A stretch of 64,000 nucleotides of DNA, from contig VZSE01002207.1 of assembly GCA_013398275.1 (NCBI GenBank), forward strand, positions 710,889 through 774,888, in the 5' to 3' direction. Position 1 is the first letter of the stretch, and each line of letters begins with the position of its first letter. Under the pieces are notes generated by a model, which made no database searches, was not told where the DNA came from, and saw only the letters and a program-made list of their open reading frames with translations. The position numbers and the translations under genes were made by a program. The DNA comes from Promerops cafer. Taxonomy: Eukaryota; Chordata; Aves; Passeriformes; Nectariniidae. Below are positions 36,159 to 49,690 of the stretch, piece by piece.

Positions 36159-38406
36159 TTATATTCCATTGAGGTGGTAATGAAACAGAACAGAAAAATG
36201 GATTGCCAAATGTTGTGTGTTATCTTTTCTGTGTGTGTATCTGAAGGGAAGATTGGCTGATGTGGCACCTGCAGATTACTTTAGGGTAAATCCTTGTTTG
36301 TTCTGTTTAGCATTTCTGTGGTTATCACTGAACTGGAGGGAGAGACTCTGTGGATGGATGGATGGGGTGGGTGTGGATTCCTTACATTAATCAGATGGAA
36401 AAAACAGATATCCAGTCTTGCACACCAAGACATCAGCCCCCTTCTAAAGCCTGCATCATATCAAGAACTTCCTGTGGGGCTCAAGCAGTAAAGTGTATAA
36501 TCTCTCTCAAGTCCCTCCAGAGTGACCAAAGTGCTCAAAAAATATTTCTGGTTTATTATACTGGACTGTAAATACACAATTAGGATTGCCTTTCACGTGT
36601 GGTGCTTTGACAGTGATCACACACTTGTGTTTATAACCCAAAAAATGAATTAAATGATGCAATTTTGTCGGGGTGATGTTGATGGTGTGAGGTATCACAA
36701 TCCAGGTTGTGTTCTTCCTTTAGGTCTGTCTTAGGAGAATGATTAATTAGCTGTAAAGTACTACTGAGAATATTTCATTAGCATTTGCCAGCTGCCTGGG
36801 AAAACTTGCCCTGCTGGATGTGGCATAGAATGAAATTTTATTGCAGAAAAAACCCCAGAACGTCCCTGTGTGAGTAACAGCTATTTCTGTGCCTGCCAGC
36901 CATGTTGTGTTTTTTCTCAGTGGAAAAAAAGACATGGGAAAGCCAATGGTTTCTATATCAGTTCAATGTCTCTTAGCCCTTCTGTATAGGAGGATGTTAT
37001 TTTCCAAAGTGAGAGTGTATTTTGTGGTGAAATATTAACTCTCAGATTTGTTTCGTTTGGGGCTCTCTTCTTTTGGAATTTGTGTCTTGTGAGATCAGGA
37101 GAGCTTGGAATCAAGATGAAGTTTGAGGAATTTTATTCCTCTCTGAGCCTTATCTGTGAGGAAGCCTGTGATGGATATGTATCATCAAATAAATCATCCT
37201 TGTCTGGAATTTCAAACAAACCCATTTCCATTCTACAAAGACACACCCAGGAGTGTGTGTTAGTAGGTCCTCAGCAGAGAATAAATGGAGTAGGATTCCC
37301 AAGTATAAATATCCCTTTCCTTGCCTCTCTCCCTTCTTCAAACCAATATTTCTGTGTAATTCTGGATATCCATTTCTTCCTTTGGCTACATCTAACAGAA
37401 CAAGGCTGTTTGCTACAGGATGAAGAAAAAACCCCATGGTTTGGTTTCTTTTGCTTAGGAAATATAATTACTACAAAGGGTGATTTTACCAAACACAGAG
37501 TTTACCACTGGGATCTGTGAGGATGAGATGCCTCTGAACAGAAGGTTCCATCTCTGCAGGAGTGGATGTTAATAAGGAAAGGGACTGATCTTTAACAAAG
37601 TCTGGCACTTGAGGTAATGTACCCCACACGTTGTAATTTAGGACCTGCTCCACAGAAGTGAGGTATTTGGGTAAGCAGTTGGGTGCCTCATGAATTTACA
37701 AACACAATTAAACAGATTAGGTGAGGTTGGTAACACAGTAGAAATATTTGTTGGCTCCCCCTGGCATCTGTGTGCAACTTTGCTCTCTGAGAAACCTGAC
37801 TATGTCTTAATTCTGCGTGGTGTTTGAAGGAATGGCTCTTCTGGAGATGACTTAATTAATAAAGTTCTTACCCATGCTCTTTTGGTTTTAATCCCAATGT
37901 ACTTTTTTTGTATGAGCCCACTACATTTATCCTTTTTATCCACTCAGGCCTCATAAACAACAACAACCAAGTCCTTCATACATCCACAGTGCACATACAC
38001 AAAAGCTGTGTAGAAGCACATGCAGTACTTTTGAAGCACATGAAGCAGCAAGTGCTGTTCCTCCATCCAGATCTGACTCATTTTAAATGCAGATGGGGGG
38101 GAAAAATATCACTGGAAAGATAAGTTATCACTCTACTGAAGATAGCTTTTCTTTTCTTTATGTTTTCTTCCCCCACAGTGCTGAGTGTGTGTGCACATGA
38201 GCTGTAAAAATCCATCCGAAGCAAAATGTAGATTTCTTACCTTGAGAATAAACACAGCACAGTTCTTTAGGATCCTACAGATTTGTATCAGGTGTTTCCA
38301 CATACATCCCTTTTTCTCACTTTGAAGGAGATTGGTCAGGGAGAGGTCTTTGTTTTGAAGTGGAAAAATGCAGAGTGGAAGCATGAGGTTCTCAACACAA
38401 GAAAAG

Positions 38407-38858
38407 CACTGAGGGGCTGGAGCGTGTCCAGGGAAGGGAACGGAGCTGGGGAAGGGTTTGGAGCCCCAGGAGAGGCTGAGGGAGCTGGAAAGGGGCTCAG
38501 CCTGGAGAAAAGGAGGCTCAGGGGGGACCTTGTGGCTCTGCACACCTCCCTGCCAGGAGGGGACAGCCGGGGGGGTCGGGCTCTGCTCCAGGGAACAGGG
38601 ACAGGAGGAGAGGGAACGGCCTCAAGTTGCACCAGGACAGGTTTAGATTGGATATCAGGGAAAAATTTCTTCACTGAATGTCCAGCTCTGACACCAGCTG
38701 CCCAGGGCAGTGTTGGACTCACCACCCCGCAGCGTTCAAAAAAATGTGTGTATGTGGCACTTGGGGCCATGACTTAGTGGTGGTTTGGCAGAGCTGGAGG
38801 AATGGTTGGACTCGATCTTAGAGGGTTTTTCCAGCCTTACTGACTCTGTGGTTCTCCA
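38407..38858 (+). mobile_element. CR1 LINE, 3' fragment
   Basis: ctgaggggctggagcgtgtc, ggaaaggggctcagcctgga, gacaggtttagattggatat and tggttggactcgatcttaga, with a ctgactctgtggttct tail: CR1 in plus orientation, ~450 bp. The sense strand runs from the end of ORF2 into the 3' UTR. Confidence 0.95.
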
Positions 38859-41800
38859 TGGCAGAGAGGTCTGGGCCAGATTAACCCCAGCTGCACACAG
38901 GCAGTAAGTGAGCACGCTGTCTGTGTGCCAGGCAGACATTTACACCTGGGCCAGTCACCTGTGCTGTGGTGGGGAGCAAATGTGCTTTTAGAGCACCACT
39001 TGATTGACTAGATTTTGATAGCTACTGTAAGAAAAAGTGAATTGCACCCTATGCTCCACTGATTTTCCTGGCTGAATCTTCAGTGGCTTGAGAGAGAACC
39101 CAGAATGATCAGCTTAGATGTGCCCATGCTCACAGGGTAGATGAAATATATCTCTCTAATCTAAGCTTTGAGCCCTAGCCAGAATATTCCAATGTAGTGT
39201 GAAGGTCTTAATTTTTTAAACTCATATAATTGATTTTGTTTTTTATTAAACTTCAAACATATTTTGGAATTGAAGCACTAGTTTCAAACTGAAGAACCAA
39301 AACATTTCATTTGCAAAGTATTATCAAAACATTTTGCATTGCCTTAAATTACTGTGCTGTTTGTTTGACCACAGTCTGTCTCTCATGAAAGGTGTGTTGT
39401 GTACAAACAGCCTCTGACTCTGCTCATTTCTTCTGTTTCCAAAGTCAATGTCTCAATATCTGCAAATGTTTCTCCCTTTTTTCTGACTCTTATTCCCATT
39501 ATCCAGTCTCAGGTCCTCTTTTGGCCATGTCCAAGCTAATAAACTCTAATGAGAAATGTGTTCTGCACCAAACCTGGCTTAGGCTGCATCCAGCTTGGAT
39601 CCTTCTACACCAGCCTATATAGACATACAACGTAATTTTATTTTTCTTGAACTGGCCTCAAAAATCCCTCATGTCTCCTGCCTATGGTTTTGCTGCAACA
39701 GGCAATCTGTTGTGTGCAGGAGTAGGGTTGTTGTGTCTTTCTTGGATAAGAGAAAAAATCTGGTGGTTGCACAACAGCTCATCTGTGACGTCAGTGCAGG
39801 ACATCGCGAGCTGCTCGGAAGAACTGGCAGGTGTAGGAGTGATATGAAGGTGCAGCAGAAATTTAATTTCCTCCAAAACCATTCTCCACAAGCTGTGCAA
39901 ACTTTCCTTGGCTAAATAAATACACTTAAAGACAAAGATTTCCCATTTTCCTAGAAATACTCATGGTAACAACTGCCTGTGCTTTCTCTCCTGGAGCCTT
40001 AACAAACAGTCTGCACATTTGCATTTTCTCTAATGGTCTCAGCAGTAAACTTCCTTCCAAAAAGAGGGGAAAAAAGGAAATCTCGTGTTCCCTGAATGCA
40101 GAAAGAAATTACACATTCTGTCTCTGTCTCTCATACGTACAGATACACAATTTAGTACTTTACATCTTCAAAGTGCTTGCTCAAATAGGGACTAAATTGT
40201 GTTTGTAAACTCTCGCTTTGGGAGACAAGTTCAAATGGGGCTTAACTCCCAAATGGAATGTTGATGGTCTCAGTCAAGTTCCTGGTGGACATCTGCCACA
40301 AAAGCACAGCATTCTTAGCTTGTATTGGTAACAATTAGTATTATTGCTCTGTGATCAGCCCCCTTCAAAGATGTTTTGTGCGATGCACTGGGCGTACACA
40401 GAATTAAAGACCTGCCCTGCCTCAAAATGTGAACAGAAAAAAAAAAAAAAAAAATAGGAGAAGTTTTCTGCTCCTCTTTCTGTTTTGCAAAGGAGAATCC
40501 AGGGGCTGCAGCCCATGAATACAGTTAAACTGATGGTTACTGCTGTCCCAGTTCAGTACCTATTTTGCTGAATTTAAGGTAAAATTGCAAAGTGGTGTGA
40601 CCATGGTCCTAGGGGCACCAGTGTCAAAGGCAGGGACAGAACCCAGCTCTCACCAGCCCTTAGAATTGTGTTAACTGGAAGGTTACCCTTCCTCCCCAAA
40701 TGGAGTTTAATGAATATAACACACTTCAATAGGTGTATTCATAAGAAGTTACCCATTATGGATGTAATGCATGAGTTTTTCTCTCTTGGAAATCGGTTAC
40801 TCTTACTGGCCATTTCCTGGTCAGGTTTTGATGAGTCCCTTTCAGGCACAGTTCCCATTGAAATAGGTTTGCCTGAATGAGGACTTAAGGAACAACTGAA
40901 TAAAGACCTCTATAATTGCTCTATAATGATTAAATGGTTCCCATGAGCAAGGCAGTTCAGAAAGACGTGCTTTCACTTAGCAACATTCGTGCTGCCAAAA
41001 TGAAATAGCCACATCCACTGCAGGAAGAACTTAATTCATTGCTGCTGCTGCTGCTGTGATTGTGGCAGAGCAGAGAGTGGACAGGAGCAGGCCAGGAGAG
41101 TGGCAGACCCTGTGCAAACACACTGTACATGGCAGTCCAAGTCCATGTGTCTCGGGGTTCCAGCCCAGCTTCCCTCTGTGCTGCTGATGTGTCTGTTCAG
41201 AACAGGTTCATTACTTTGCCTTGATTTTGCCCCATTTGTTCTGCTCTTGAAATGGTGTTTTGGGTAAGGATGTCAGTGCTGTGGTTTAAGGTAATGTTTC
41301 TTCAGAAGGGCTGGGCTGGTGACAAGATATCTGTATCTATGTAGAGATATATAGATATATATATAAACTTTATTTTGAGGTGAGATGAAAACCGTTCCTA
41401 CAGGAATGGCCAATTCTTCAGGCCCTGTAAGTTTATCCAAAAAACTCCATTATTTTACTTTTTCAGTCTCTCAGGGTGTTGTTCCATTATTTGTTGATTT
41501 TTAAATCTCCATACTATGACTTAAGAGTGAAGACAAGAATTGCACTGAAGTGTTTAATAATGAAATGAAGAAAGTGGGAGGTGGTGAATATGATCTGTTA
41601 CATTTTCCCCGAGATTTTTGAGGCTGTTTGTTGGAAGTCTGGAGATTCCCCCAGCTTGTTTTGGGATGCCCAGCCCCACTCTGGGCACCCAGGCCACGGA
41701 TCAGTATCATCCAGTGAAACCTTGCACCCCAGAGGTGAAAAAGGCAATGCTCTTAGTCAAACCATCTTTGGAGATTTCCCTTGAAACCATGGCTGTGTTA

Positions 41801-42902
41801 AACAATGGAGTCGAATCTCTTGGAAATGAGTTCATGAAAATCAGCTCTGCATTGTCAGCTGTAAAGGGAAAGGAGTGTTTTGTTCCTCAGGGCCTTATTC
41901 TAATCTCAGATGCAAAGCGTGCATTACCATATAGCTTAAAAAAGCAGATATTTCTGAGATGAGATGTGGGATTCTGTGCAGACCTCTCAGAGAAACCAAT
42001 ATCCTTGTGGAGTTTTTCATGCACTCAAACACTCCCAGGCAGGACATGGGCCCCTGATAGAGCATTTTTGGCTAAGGGTAAAAGAGGGGATGAGGAAGGC
42101 ACAGAGAAGCTGAGGTGAAGAAGCAGAATATGCCAGAATTGGAGCTGGCACTTGTGAGCAGCCCTTGACTTCTGAGAGGGATGTGTGGTGGGGTGTCTAT
42201 CCCATAATATAAGTGAGATATCACTGGAATATTAGACTAGAGAGGGTATTGATTCTTACAAGAGTACTGAGACAGAAATCACATTTTAAGAGGCAATGAG
42301 TGTTGGTTTGTTTATTTGTTTTGGTTGTTGTTTATTGTTGTTGCTACTGGTAATGTTAGCCTGCAACAGGAACAGGTCATTTGGGCCATTAGAACCAGAA
42401 TTAATTGGTGTCAACAACCAACTGGTGCCTGACCTCAGTCCAGCTGCTGGAAAACAGCACCACAAACTCACGCTGACAGCAGGAGGTGCTGAGCAATCCC
42501 AGAGACACAGGGCCAGAAGGAATCTCAGGAGATGGCACAATCAGTGGACAGACATCTCTTCTGTCCCTGCAGGCCAATTGTCAAAGCCTGCTCACATGAA
42601 CAACCCCACTAGGTGTGTGCACCTCATGCCTTCGGGAGTTTGAGGAGCAGGGGTTCCAAGAGTGGGGGGCAGCAATGCCTGCCCACAGTGCTGTGCTGCA
42701 GGATGGGGCTGGGCCAGGCAGGTTTGGGGTGCAGGGCTGTTTGGCAGCCTGGCCAGCAGTGCTTGCTAACTTTTCTCCAGAAACTGCAGCGTAGCACTGC
42801 CAAGTGGCACAGGCCTGGCTGGCAGCCCTGGGATGCTGCCTGCCAGGGGAGCTGCACTCCAGCTGGGCCAGAGCCAAACGCTGCCTGTGGAAGCTGGAAC
42901 AT
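38859..42902. other. Intergenic, no gene recognised
   Basis: No repeat family recognised apart from an A18 run (40437-40454) and a TATA-rich stretch near 41325-41370. A GCTGCTGCTGCTGCT run sits at about 41042. No exon or RNA gene is seen. Confidence 0.5.
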
Positions 42903-43190
42903 GGAATCAAGGAATCACAGAGTGCTTTGGGTTGGAAGGGACCTTCAAGACATCCAGTTCCACCCCCCTGACAAGGGCAGGGACACCTTCCACTGGACCA
43001 GGTTGCTCCAAGCCTCATCCAACCTGATTTGGAACACTTCCAGGGGTGGGGCAGCCACAGCTTCTCTGGGAAACCTGTTGCAGTGTCTCACCATGCTCAG
43101 AGTAAGGAATTTCTTCCTAATTTCTAATCTAACCCTGCCCTCTGTCAGTTTGAAGACATTCTCCATTGTCCTGTGACTCCATGCCCTTTT
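42903..43190 (-). mobile_element. CR1 LINE, 3' fragment
   Basis: ggaatcacagagtgctttgg, gttggaagggaccttcaaga, caagggcagggacaccttcc and gtgtctcaccatgctcagag: CR1 in reverse orientation. Confidence 0.94.
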
Positions 43191-43474
43191 CAAAAATCTG
43201 TCTACTGCTTAACATCTGGGCTTGCAGTGGTTAACTGAGGATGTTGGTGAGCATATAGTGGCATTTCTTGTTTAGGAAAACTTTTGCAAAACACTCTGTG
43301 GAGCTCTATAAAGATTAGGAGATTTCCCATATAACAGGAGATGGGGAAAGCTCAAGCCAACGTGCAGCACCCTCGTTTCCTTGTCTGGGTGGTCAGGCAT
43401 GGCTTTGTGCACCTGAGAGCTGCGTGCCTCATTTTCACACTGCTGCTTGGATGGAGGGCTGGTGTCTGAAATGG

Positions 43475-43750
43475 GAATCACAGAATAATTTTGGTTGGAA
43501 AGGGCCTCCAAGATCATCGAGTCCAAATTTTCTTCCAGCACTGCCACACCACCACTAAGCCACGTCCCCAAGTGCCACATCCATACATCATTTAAATCCC
43601 TCCAGGGGTGGTGACTCCACCACTGCCTTGGGCAGCCTTTTCCAGTGCTTGACAACCTTTTTCTGTGAAGATACTTATTCCTTACACCAACCTAAACCTC
43701 CCCTGGTGCAACTCGAAGCTGTTTCCTCTTGTCCTGTCCCTGGAGAAGAA
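43475..43750 (-). mobile_element. CR1 LINE, 3' fragment
   Basis: gaatcacagaataattttgg, ttggaaagggcctccaagat, accaccactaagccacgtcc and ctaaacctcccctggtgcaa: CR1 of another type in the same reverse orientation, 284 bp from the previous copy. Confidence 0.95.
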
Positions 43751-46579
43751 ACTGCAATGATGCTTTGCAAGGTAGCACATGATTTGAAGGTGTGCAGGAA
43801 TCCTGTGCAGCAGCAGAATGCTCCTTCTGCTCTATGTTAACCCATATCAGGTTTTTTAGCTTTTTGCAATCACCCTTGAGTGGGACAGGAACCAAACACA
43901 GAGAGAGCACAGTGGTGGCAGCTCCAGATTTGTACCTGAAAGGAAGTTTGCATTTCTTGGGTAACCAAAGCGGGGGGGGGAAAAAATCTCTGTTGAGAGG
44001 AGCTGTAGCAGAGCACTGTTGTCCTGATGGCACGCTGGAGGGTTATGATTTTGGGTATTTCCTTTGCACGTTTTCCTCATCCCCAACATAATTTCCCACG
44101 AGCACGTGCTGGGCCTTTGCCAGCTCCTTTGTCTTTCATCTCAGAGCTTTTCCTTAGGGGCCCTGGGACAGCTGGGGGGAGAGAAGACAATCCTGGCTGC
44201 AGCAGGGAAGTGCTGCGGTCTGGCAGGCGCCGGGGTCGAATCCTGAATCGAAATCTCTGAGCCTCCCTCCTGGAGCTCTCACACAACCTGGGAGTGGGAA
44301 GACACGAGCTCGCCTTTTGCATCCTCAAGGAGACAGAACAGATGCTATTCCTGACCCTCAGGGATCCGTCGGAGAGGAAGGAGCAGAGCCAGCTCCAGGA
44401 CTCCGTTTCTCTCCGCCAGGCCTGTGAGATGGATTCAGCCATGGCAGTGTCAGAAACTGCTCCCGGGCCTAGGAGATGGAGCTGGGTGTTTGTCACCTCC
44501 AGAGCCAGAAGCCCAGCTTGCCCCAGCAGAATCATCCCTGTGCCATCAGCATACCTGGTCTTTGGGAAGGGTCATGGATTTGTCGCCTGACGCTGCTCAA
44601 AATTCTTCCTTTCCTGCAAGGTCAAACTGGGAATAATCCTCATAGCGTGGTTTATGCTGTGGTGGCTTCTCAAGCCTTGGCTGAAGCGCTGCGTGGCTTG
44701 AGGAAAACTCTCCAGTAACCTCTCAGAGATACACTGACCTCCCCAGCCAGCAGTGACCTGCTGCTGTGCTGTCCCCCAGCCAAAACTGGTGTGGGTTTGA
44801 CCTTCAGATTCTTCCCTGTCCTTCCTGAGGAACTTCAGAGGAAATAAGGGAAAAAAATCCAAAAATAGCAGGGTGGATTTTGATGGGAGCTGGGGTTCTG
44901 CTCTTCCCTGAGCATTCAAGCTGCTCCCCAAAGCCTTAACTGTGCATTTCTATGGCTAAACTAAGGTGTGACAATGCATTTACAAGAGCTGTGCTCTGCC
45001 AAGCCCTGACCCAGCCCAGAACGAGTGAGGACAAGGACTTGGACAACTCCAAACCTATTGAATGCACCTTTGGGCTCGAGCACATCTCTAAAGCCTTGCT
45101 GGAGGAAGGCAGGTGCCCAGCACCAAGATTCCAGGGCAGGGATTACTCAGGAAGGGGCTCAAATAATAGGAAAACAATGATTAAAAATCTGCCTGTTCAT
45201 TGCAGCCTCTCTGGAAACATAAGAGATGTGTTTGGGGAGCAAGGACAAAATGAAAGGGGCAGAACAATAAGCTGTTTCAAGCACCTGAGAATATATTTAA
45301 AGCAAGAGAAAGAGAAAGAAAAAAAGACTTAAATTTCTGAAGCAGCACTCGGGTGCATATTTTTCTGCAGCTGGTTCATGTATCACCTTCCTTATTGATT
45401 TTTTTTCCTTTGCGCTGAAAATATACATTATCTTCCAATCCTTCTTCAGTGAAGTAAATCTAAAATGAAAACAAACTACACATTTGGCCAACCCTGCCTT
45501 AAAATTACACATCAAGAACATTTCCAGTGACAAATACTTTCAAGGCAAACAAACTGAAGAGAAATTAAAAAATCTCTGTGGGGCATAAATATGTAATTAC
45601 ACTCACACAGGGAGCATTTTATCAGGTAAACCATCCTACTTTGTTAATTGAAATGCTGCAGCACAAGGTTTTTTGACAAAGGGGCTGAATATGCATGCAT
45701 ATTTTTCACTGCTGCTGTTCCATTTCTCTCTTTCCTTTCCCTGTGTGCTCCAGCGATGGGGTAGTGATCACTCCTGCTTTCTTTGTTCAAATATCCTCAT
45801 TTCTGCCACCTCCACTTAATTCTGGCAGGGAAAGTTTTCCTTTCACTGGAGGTGCAGGATTGTGGGGGGTTTTGTTGACTTGAAAAAGAAACCAAACCAA
45901 ACCCCAGAAAACCAGAAATCGAGCGTTTTTCTTAAATTAAACTCTCCAGAAACAATAAAACGCTGAGAATTAAAAAAAGAAAGCAGACAGAATAAAAAGA
46001 ACTGCAGGAAGTAGGTGCAGCTGTGTTGACCTAATCCCACTAAAACAACCTTACCAGGGCGAGGATGAGTTATGGGAGCTGATGGGAGCAATGCTGAAGT
46101 TTGGGACTAGAGAGGTTTGAGGTCCAGAACCCAAGCCTTTGTTACAGGAGCATTTGTCAGTGTTTAGTGGCCATGGGCAGCAGTCAGTGGAATATTTACA
46201 GCACAATCCCTTCCAGGAAGCGTGGCTGCTGGCAGGGTGTTTAATTGTCTAAACACGAGCTGCAGGGCCAGCTGTGGGTTTGCTCACCCATCTGCGGGGG
46301 CTCTGCCGTGCCAGTTCTCCTGCCCCGAGAAGGAAGCAGGGAATATCCTCCCTGGAAAGAGGGGCACAGGGTGGCCCCATGCACAGAGCAGCTACCAGAG
46401 CTTGCTTGGCAGTGGTGACATCTGTGACCACACTGAGACTGAGAGGAAACAGTGCCCAGGCTTCCTTTAAGGAAGGAATCTGGGATGCCAGCACCTCTTC
46501 TCCCTGCAGATGGATGGAGAATAATGGGTTCCCTCTCACAACCCATTGCCTACTTGGGTTTTTTTCTGCCTTCTGAAAT
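43751..46579. other. Intergenic, no gene recognised
   Basis: Raised CpG content at about 44095-44465 (about 15 CpGs); otherwise AT-rich toward 45.3-45.7 kb, with a 16-bp perfect palindrome at 45688-45703. No gene, RNA gene or classified repeat is recognised. Confidence 0.5.
45688..45703. other. 16-bp perfect palindrome containing ATGCATGCAT
   Basis: aatatgcatgcatatt equals its own reverse complement. It resembles, but does not match, palindromic POU-dimer sites. Confidence 0.9.
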
Positions 46580-47017
46580 TATGGGTGCATAGTTTAAATA
46601 AGAGTGTGTAATATCACAGGGTAGAAAACTTAAAATTTAATGTTCTATAATATATATAAAGTAAGATAGAAGTTTTTAAGTGTTAGCTAGTCCTTCTTTT
46701 TCACCTTCTTCTTCATAAGTTTAAGTAGTATCCTGTAATTAGACAGAAAAGTCCGCAGTGAGGACTTCGAGTTCTTAGTTATTAGGTTAAAAATAAAAAT
46801 AATTTAGGTGTCACTTCTTAATTAGATAGTTTGTGCTTAAAAAGCCTTGTAAAGAAAAAGGTAAAAGCCATTTTTTGCTTTGTTAGCTAGAACTCACAGC
46901 TCGTGAGACTGTAACATAGATAAGAATTAATAAACACCTAAGTCCAGACAAGAAATACCATCTCTCATCTTTAATCCCAGCTCTAACAAAAACAAAAAGA
47001 ACGTAAGCCCACCACAA
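46580..47017 (+). mobile_element. Probable endogenous-retrovirus LTR fragment
   Basis: A block of distinct composition with a TATA-like tataatatatataaag (about 46650), AATAAA at about 46928 followed by gtccagacaagaaataccat, and a terminus gcccaccaca typical of an LTR 3' end. The 5' end and target duplication could not be placed; no internal retroviral sequence is present. The family is not named with certainty. Confidence 0.45.
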
Positions 47018-49584
47018 TTTTCCCCTTACTAATGTGCACTACGAAAGGTGCCCCAGTTGCACAGCCTTTAGCCACCATCACGTAGGGAAGCTCAGACAGG
47101 CTTCAGTGCTTTTCTTCATGAGTTTTGTATGTTCCATGCCCCCATTCTGCCTCGTGCCCATCTCTGCTTCCCTGCATGTATCCTTCTCTTTCACAGTAAT
47201 GTCCCACAAGTGTGATCTCCACTCCATTTCCAGTCCCTTTTCCAGGCTCTGCTGGTTTGTTGGGAACAGAAGGAGACTGGCTTCTATTTCCAGAGAAGGA
47301 GGGCATTTCCATGCCGTGTACCTCTCCAGGTAAGTCATGTCAAAAGCCCGTGGACATGTAAACCCCTGGAAAACATTCTAAAATGGACAAAATAAGTTTG
47401 AGTGATCTGTTGGTCTGTCTCTGTTTCCTTTGTTTGGCTTTACAACGTGACAACAACACTGTGTCCTCCCCCAGGAGTGATGTGACTGAATGTGAGTTGT
47501 TTTGAAACTAAACCACAGTGGCTGAAGACCAAGAAGTTGCCAGCACTCAGAAGTCTCCTGTTTTCCCTCTGACCCTGAATCTTGAATAATTTTACACAAG
47601 GAGGATCAGGTTTGGTACAGGACATGTGAGAAACCTGGTGTGGTGTGACAGAATATTTTAGCCACTAGCGTGTCCTTTCCCTTTTATTTTTGATTGAGTA
47701 GATCCTCCCCTTTTCCTCTCTAGAATATTCCATGCAAGAATCCCACCAGTGCTCTGTAGGACCAGGGTGGCCACGTGAGTGCTCAGCAGCTGAAATACAG
47801 GTGCTATGAAGAGTTTTGGGGTGGAAACTGGAGCATCCAGAGAATTTTATTATCTTGAGAATTAAGCACCATCTTGGCAGGGATTTTCACCCAGACATCC
47901 CAGTCCACACATGGTTCTAGGTTTTGGTATTTTATCCTTGGTCTATTTTGTTAGACAGATGGGTTTGGCAATAGAATATTTGCTATATTCTTCAATATCC
48001 TTGGCTGGCTCGTGTCCCTCCTGAGTCACATTCACAGGGACACTTCCCCATCTTTTTCTCTCCCCTCCCTTTGCCTTTTGAGCTGTAGGGTGGTTGTTTG
48101 CTCAATAAACAATGTTTGAAGCCAGCAGTCTCCAGGTATCTGTGTTGACTGAAACCACTGGGCTGTGTCAGAAAGAGCAAACAGAGCAGCTTAGTAGACA
48201 CTGTCACGGTTCATGTGAAGCCCTCAAACATGGCTGGTGAGGATTCCCTTAGTGACAGATCAGGGGATGCTTGAAGGAGTTTGACACTGCATTACTTTCT
48301 GGTTTTATTACCATTATTTTCCTAAAATACCAGAACAGCTCACCAGTGTTTACATAAAAAGCAAATAAGATACCTTGCATCAATTTGGCTTGGAAAGTTG
48401 GTTATTCCCACATTCAGCTCTAATTCTTCACCTGCTATTCTCACAGGAACATCTTTCTTGGACATTTCAGTATCTCAGAAGATTTGCAAAGCAGAGCAGC
48501 CACAGCACCCCGTGCTGAGCTGTCAGGGATGGGAATGCAGGGATAAAAGCTTATTGAAGAGTCATTCTCTGACACTGTGTTTTTGTCTACCATTTTAAAA
48601 AACAGCCTGGGATCACTTTCAGGCTGTGGTCTCGTCATGACAGCATCAGACAGATTGGCCCGAAATTTCCAAAGGTTTTGATGATTAATTTTTCTTTGCA
48701 TTTTGGTTAAAATATTGTGCTCTGGCATTTCCTGATTGGGCTTTTTGTTCTTTTTAATGGGTGGATCTGTGCTGATTTCAGTGCCTGCCTTTTCTTCCTC
48801 CTATGTCAATGAATAAATCCAGGCTGGTTTTGCTGAGAGCTGTAACACTTGCTCCTGCTGGTGGGTAGGGCATTCCATTAATCCAAACTGTGATGCCAGC
48901 TAAAAGTGCACCTGCCTGTGGTGCCTTTAAAATTCTCAGTGATTTTATAAACCAGATGATGAGACCAGGAAAGTGTTTGCCAAACTCAGATTTAGTCTGT
49001 GGTTCAGTTGTAGCTGGATGAAGTGTTGAGATACCAGTTGGATCATGCTGCTGGTAAGGCTGCTGTGACCCTTGTGAAGTGTTACAGGAACACCTCAGAA
49101 AATGGAATATTGATTCCCCGTCTTTTGTTTTTTTAATACTGAAATTCCTTTATAAGACATTGTTTTGCCATTCTAATTAGGTTTTTTTTTTAAGTTTTTT
49201 CACATTGTTTGCATTTGTCACCACAACAGACCACCCAATTATCTTCTTTTTTTACTGCCTTGTATGCTGCAGTCCAGAAGTGGATGGAGGCAGCAAGATA
49301 TGGGAGGGTTCCATGGTAAAGGATGCTGCAGGGAGAATTCCTGCCAGCTGGGCTTTATGGACAAGGCCACAGGCTGGGCAGTGGGCAGAAAGTCCTGACC
49401 GTGGAGTTTTGCCATAAAAGCACATGAGGAATAGCTACAGCTGTTGGAGAGCAGAAGGGAAAAGCCATTTGTGTGGGCATCACACTGGACTGGTCAGATA
49501 AAACCCCCATTTCTTCTCCTCTTCAGAATCAGTAAAGATATTTCTTCAGTAGAGGTGCAGAGGGAGCTCAGGAAATCTCCAGAC
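47018..49584. other. Intergenic, no gene recognised
   Basis: No repeat family or exon recognised. A TAATCC (about 48877) and CACGTG (about 47773) are isolated. Confidence 0.5.
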
Positions 49585-49690
49585 AGAGGCACTTGGGGAC
49601 ATGGTTTAGGGGTGGCCTTGGCAGAGCTGGGGGAATGGTTGGACTTGGTGATCTTGGAGGTCTTTTCTCACCTCAACAATTCCATGGTTC
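49585..49690 (+). mobile_element. CR1 LINE, short 3' fragment
   Basis: gaggcacttggggacatggt, ggtggccttggcagagctgg and gacttggtgatcttggaggt: last ~105 bases of CR1 in plus orientation. Confidence 0.92.

Larger units (their letters stand above)
34759..38406. other. Intergenic, no gene recognised
   Basis: The largest CR1-free AT-rich tract in the middle of the window. It contains the candidate element at 35000-35600 and a cruciform-prone TG/CA inverted repeat at 36129-36158, both listed separately. No gene is seen. Confidence 0.5.

Noticed and set aside
40437..40454. A18 tract as the tail of a processed pseudogene
   Set aside because: No coding or RNA-gene similarity upstream and no target duplication seen.
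44210..44250. gggtcgaatcc resembles the T-arm/B box of a tRNA or tRNA-derived SINE
   Set aside because: One T is missing from the consensus and no A box, acceptor stem or anticodon arm could be folded upstream.
44077..44535. A 152-codon minus-strand open frame in a CpG-raised segment
   Set aside because: Composition-driven; no recognisable domain, and other frames are also open.
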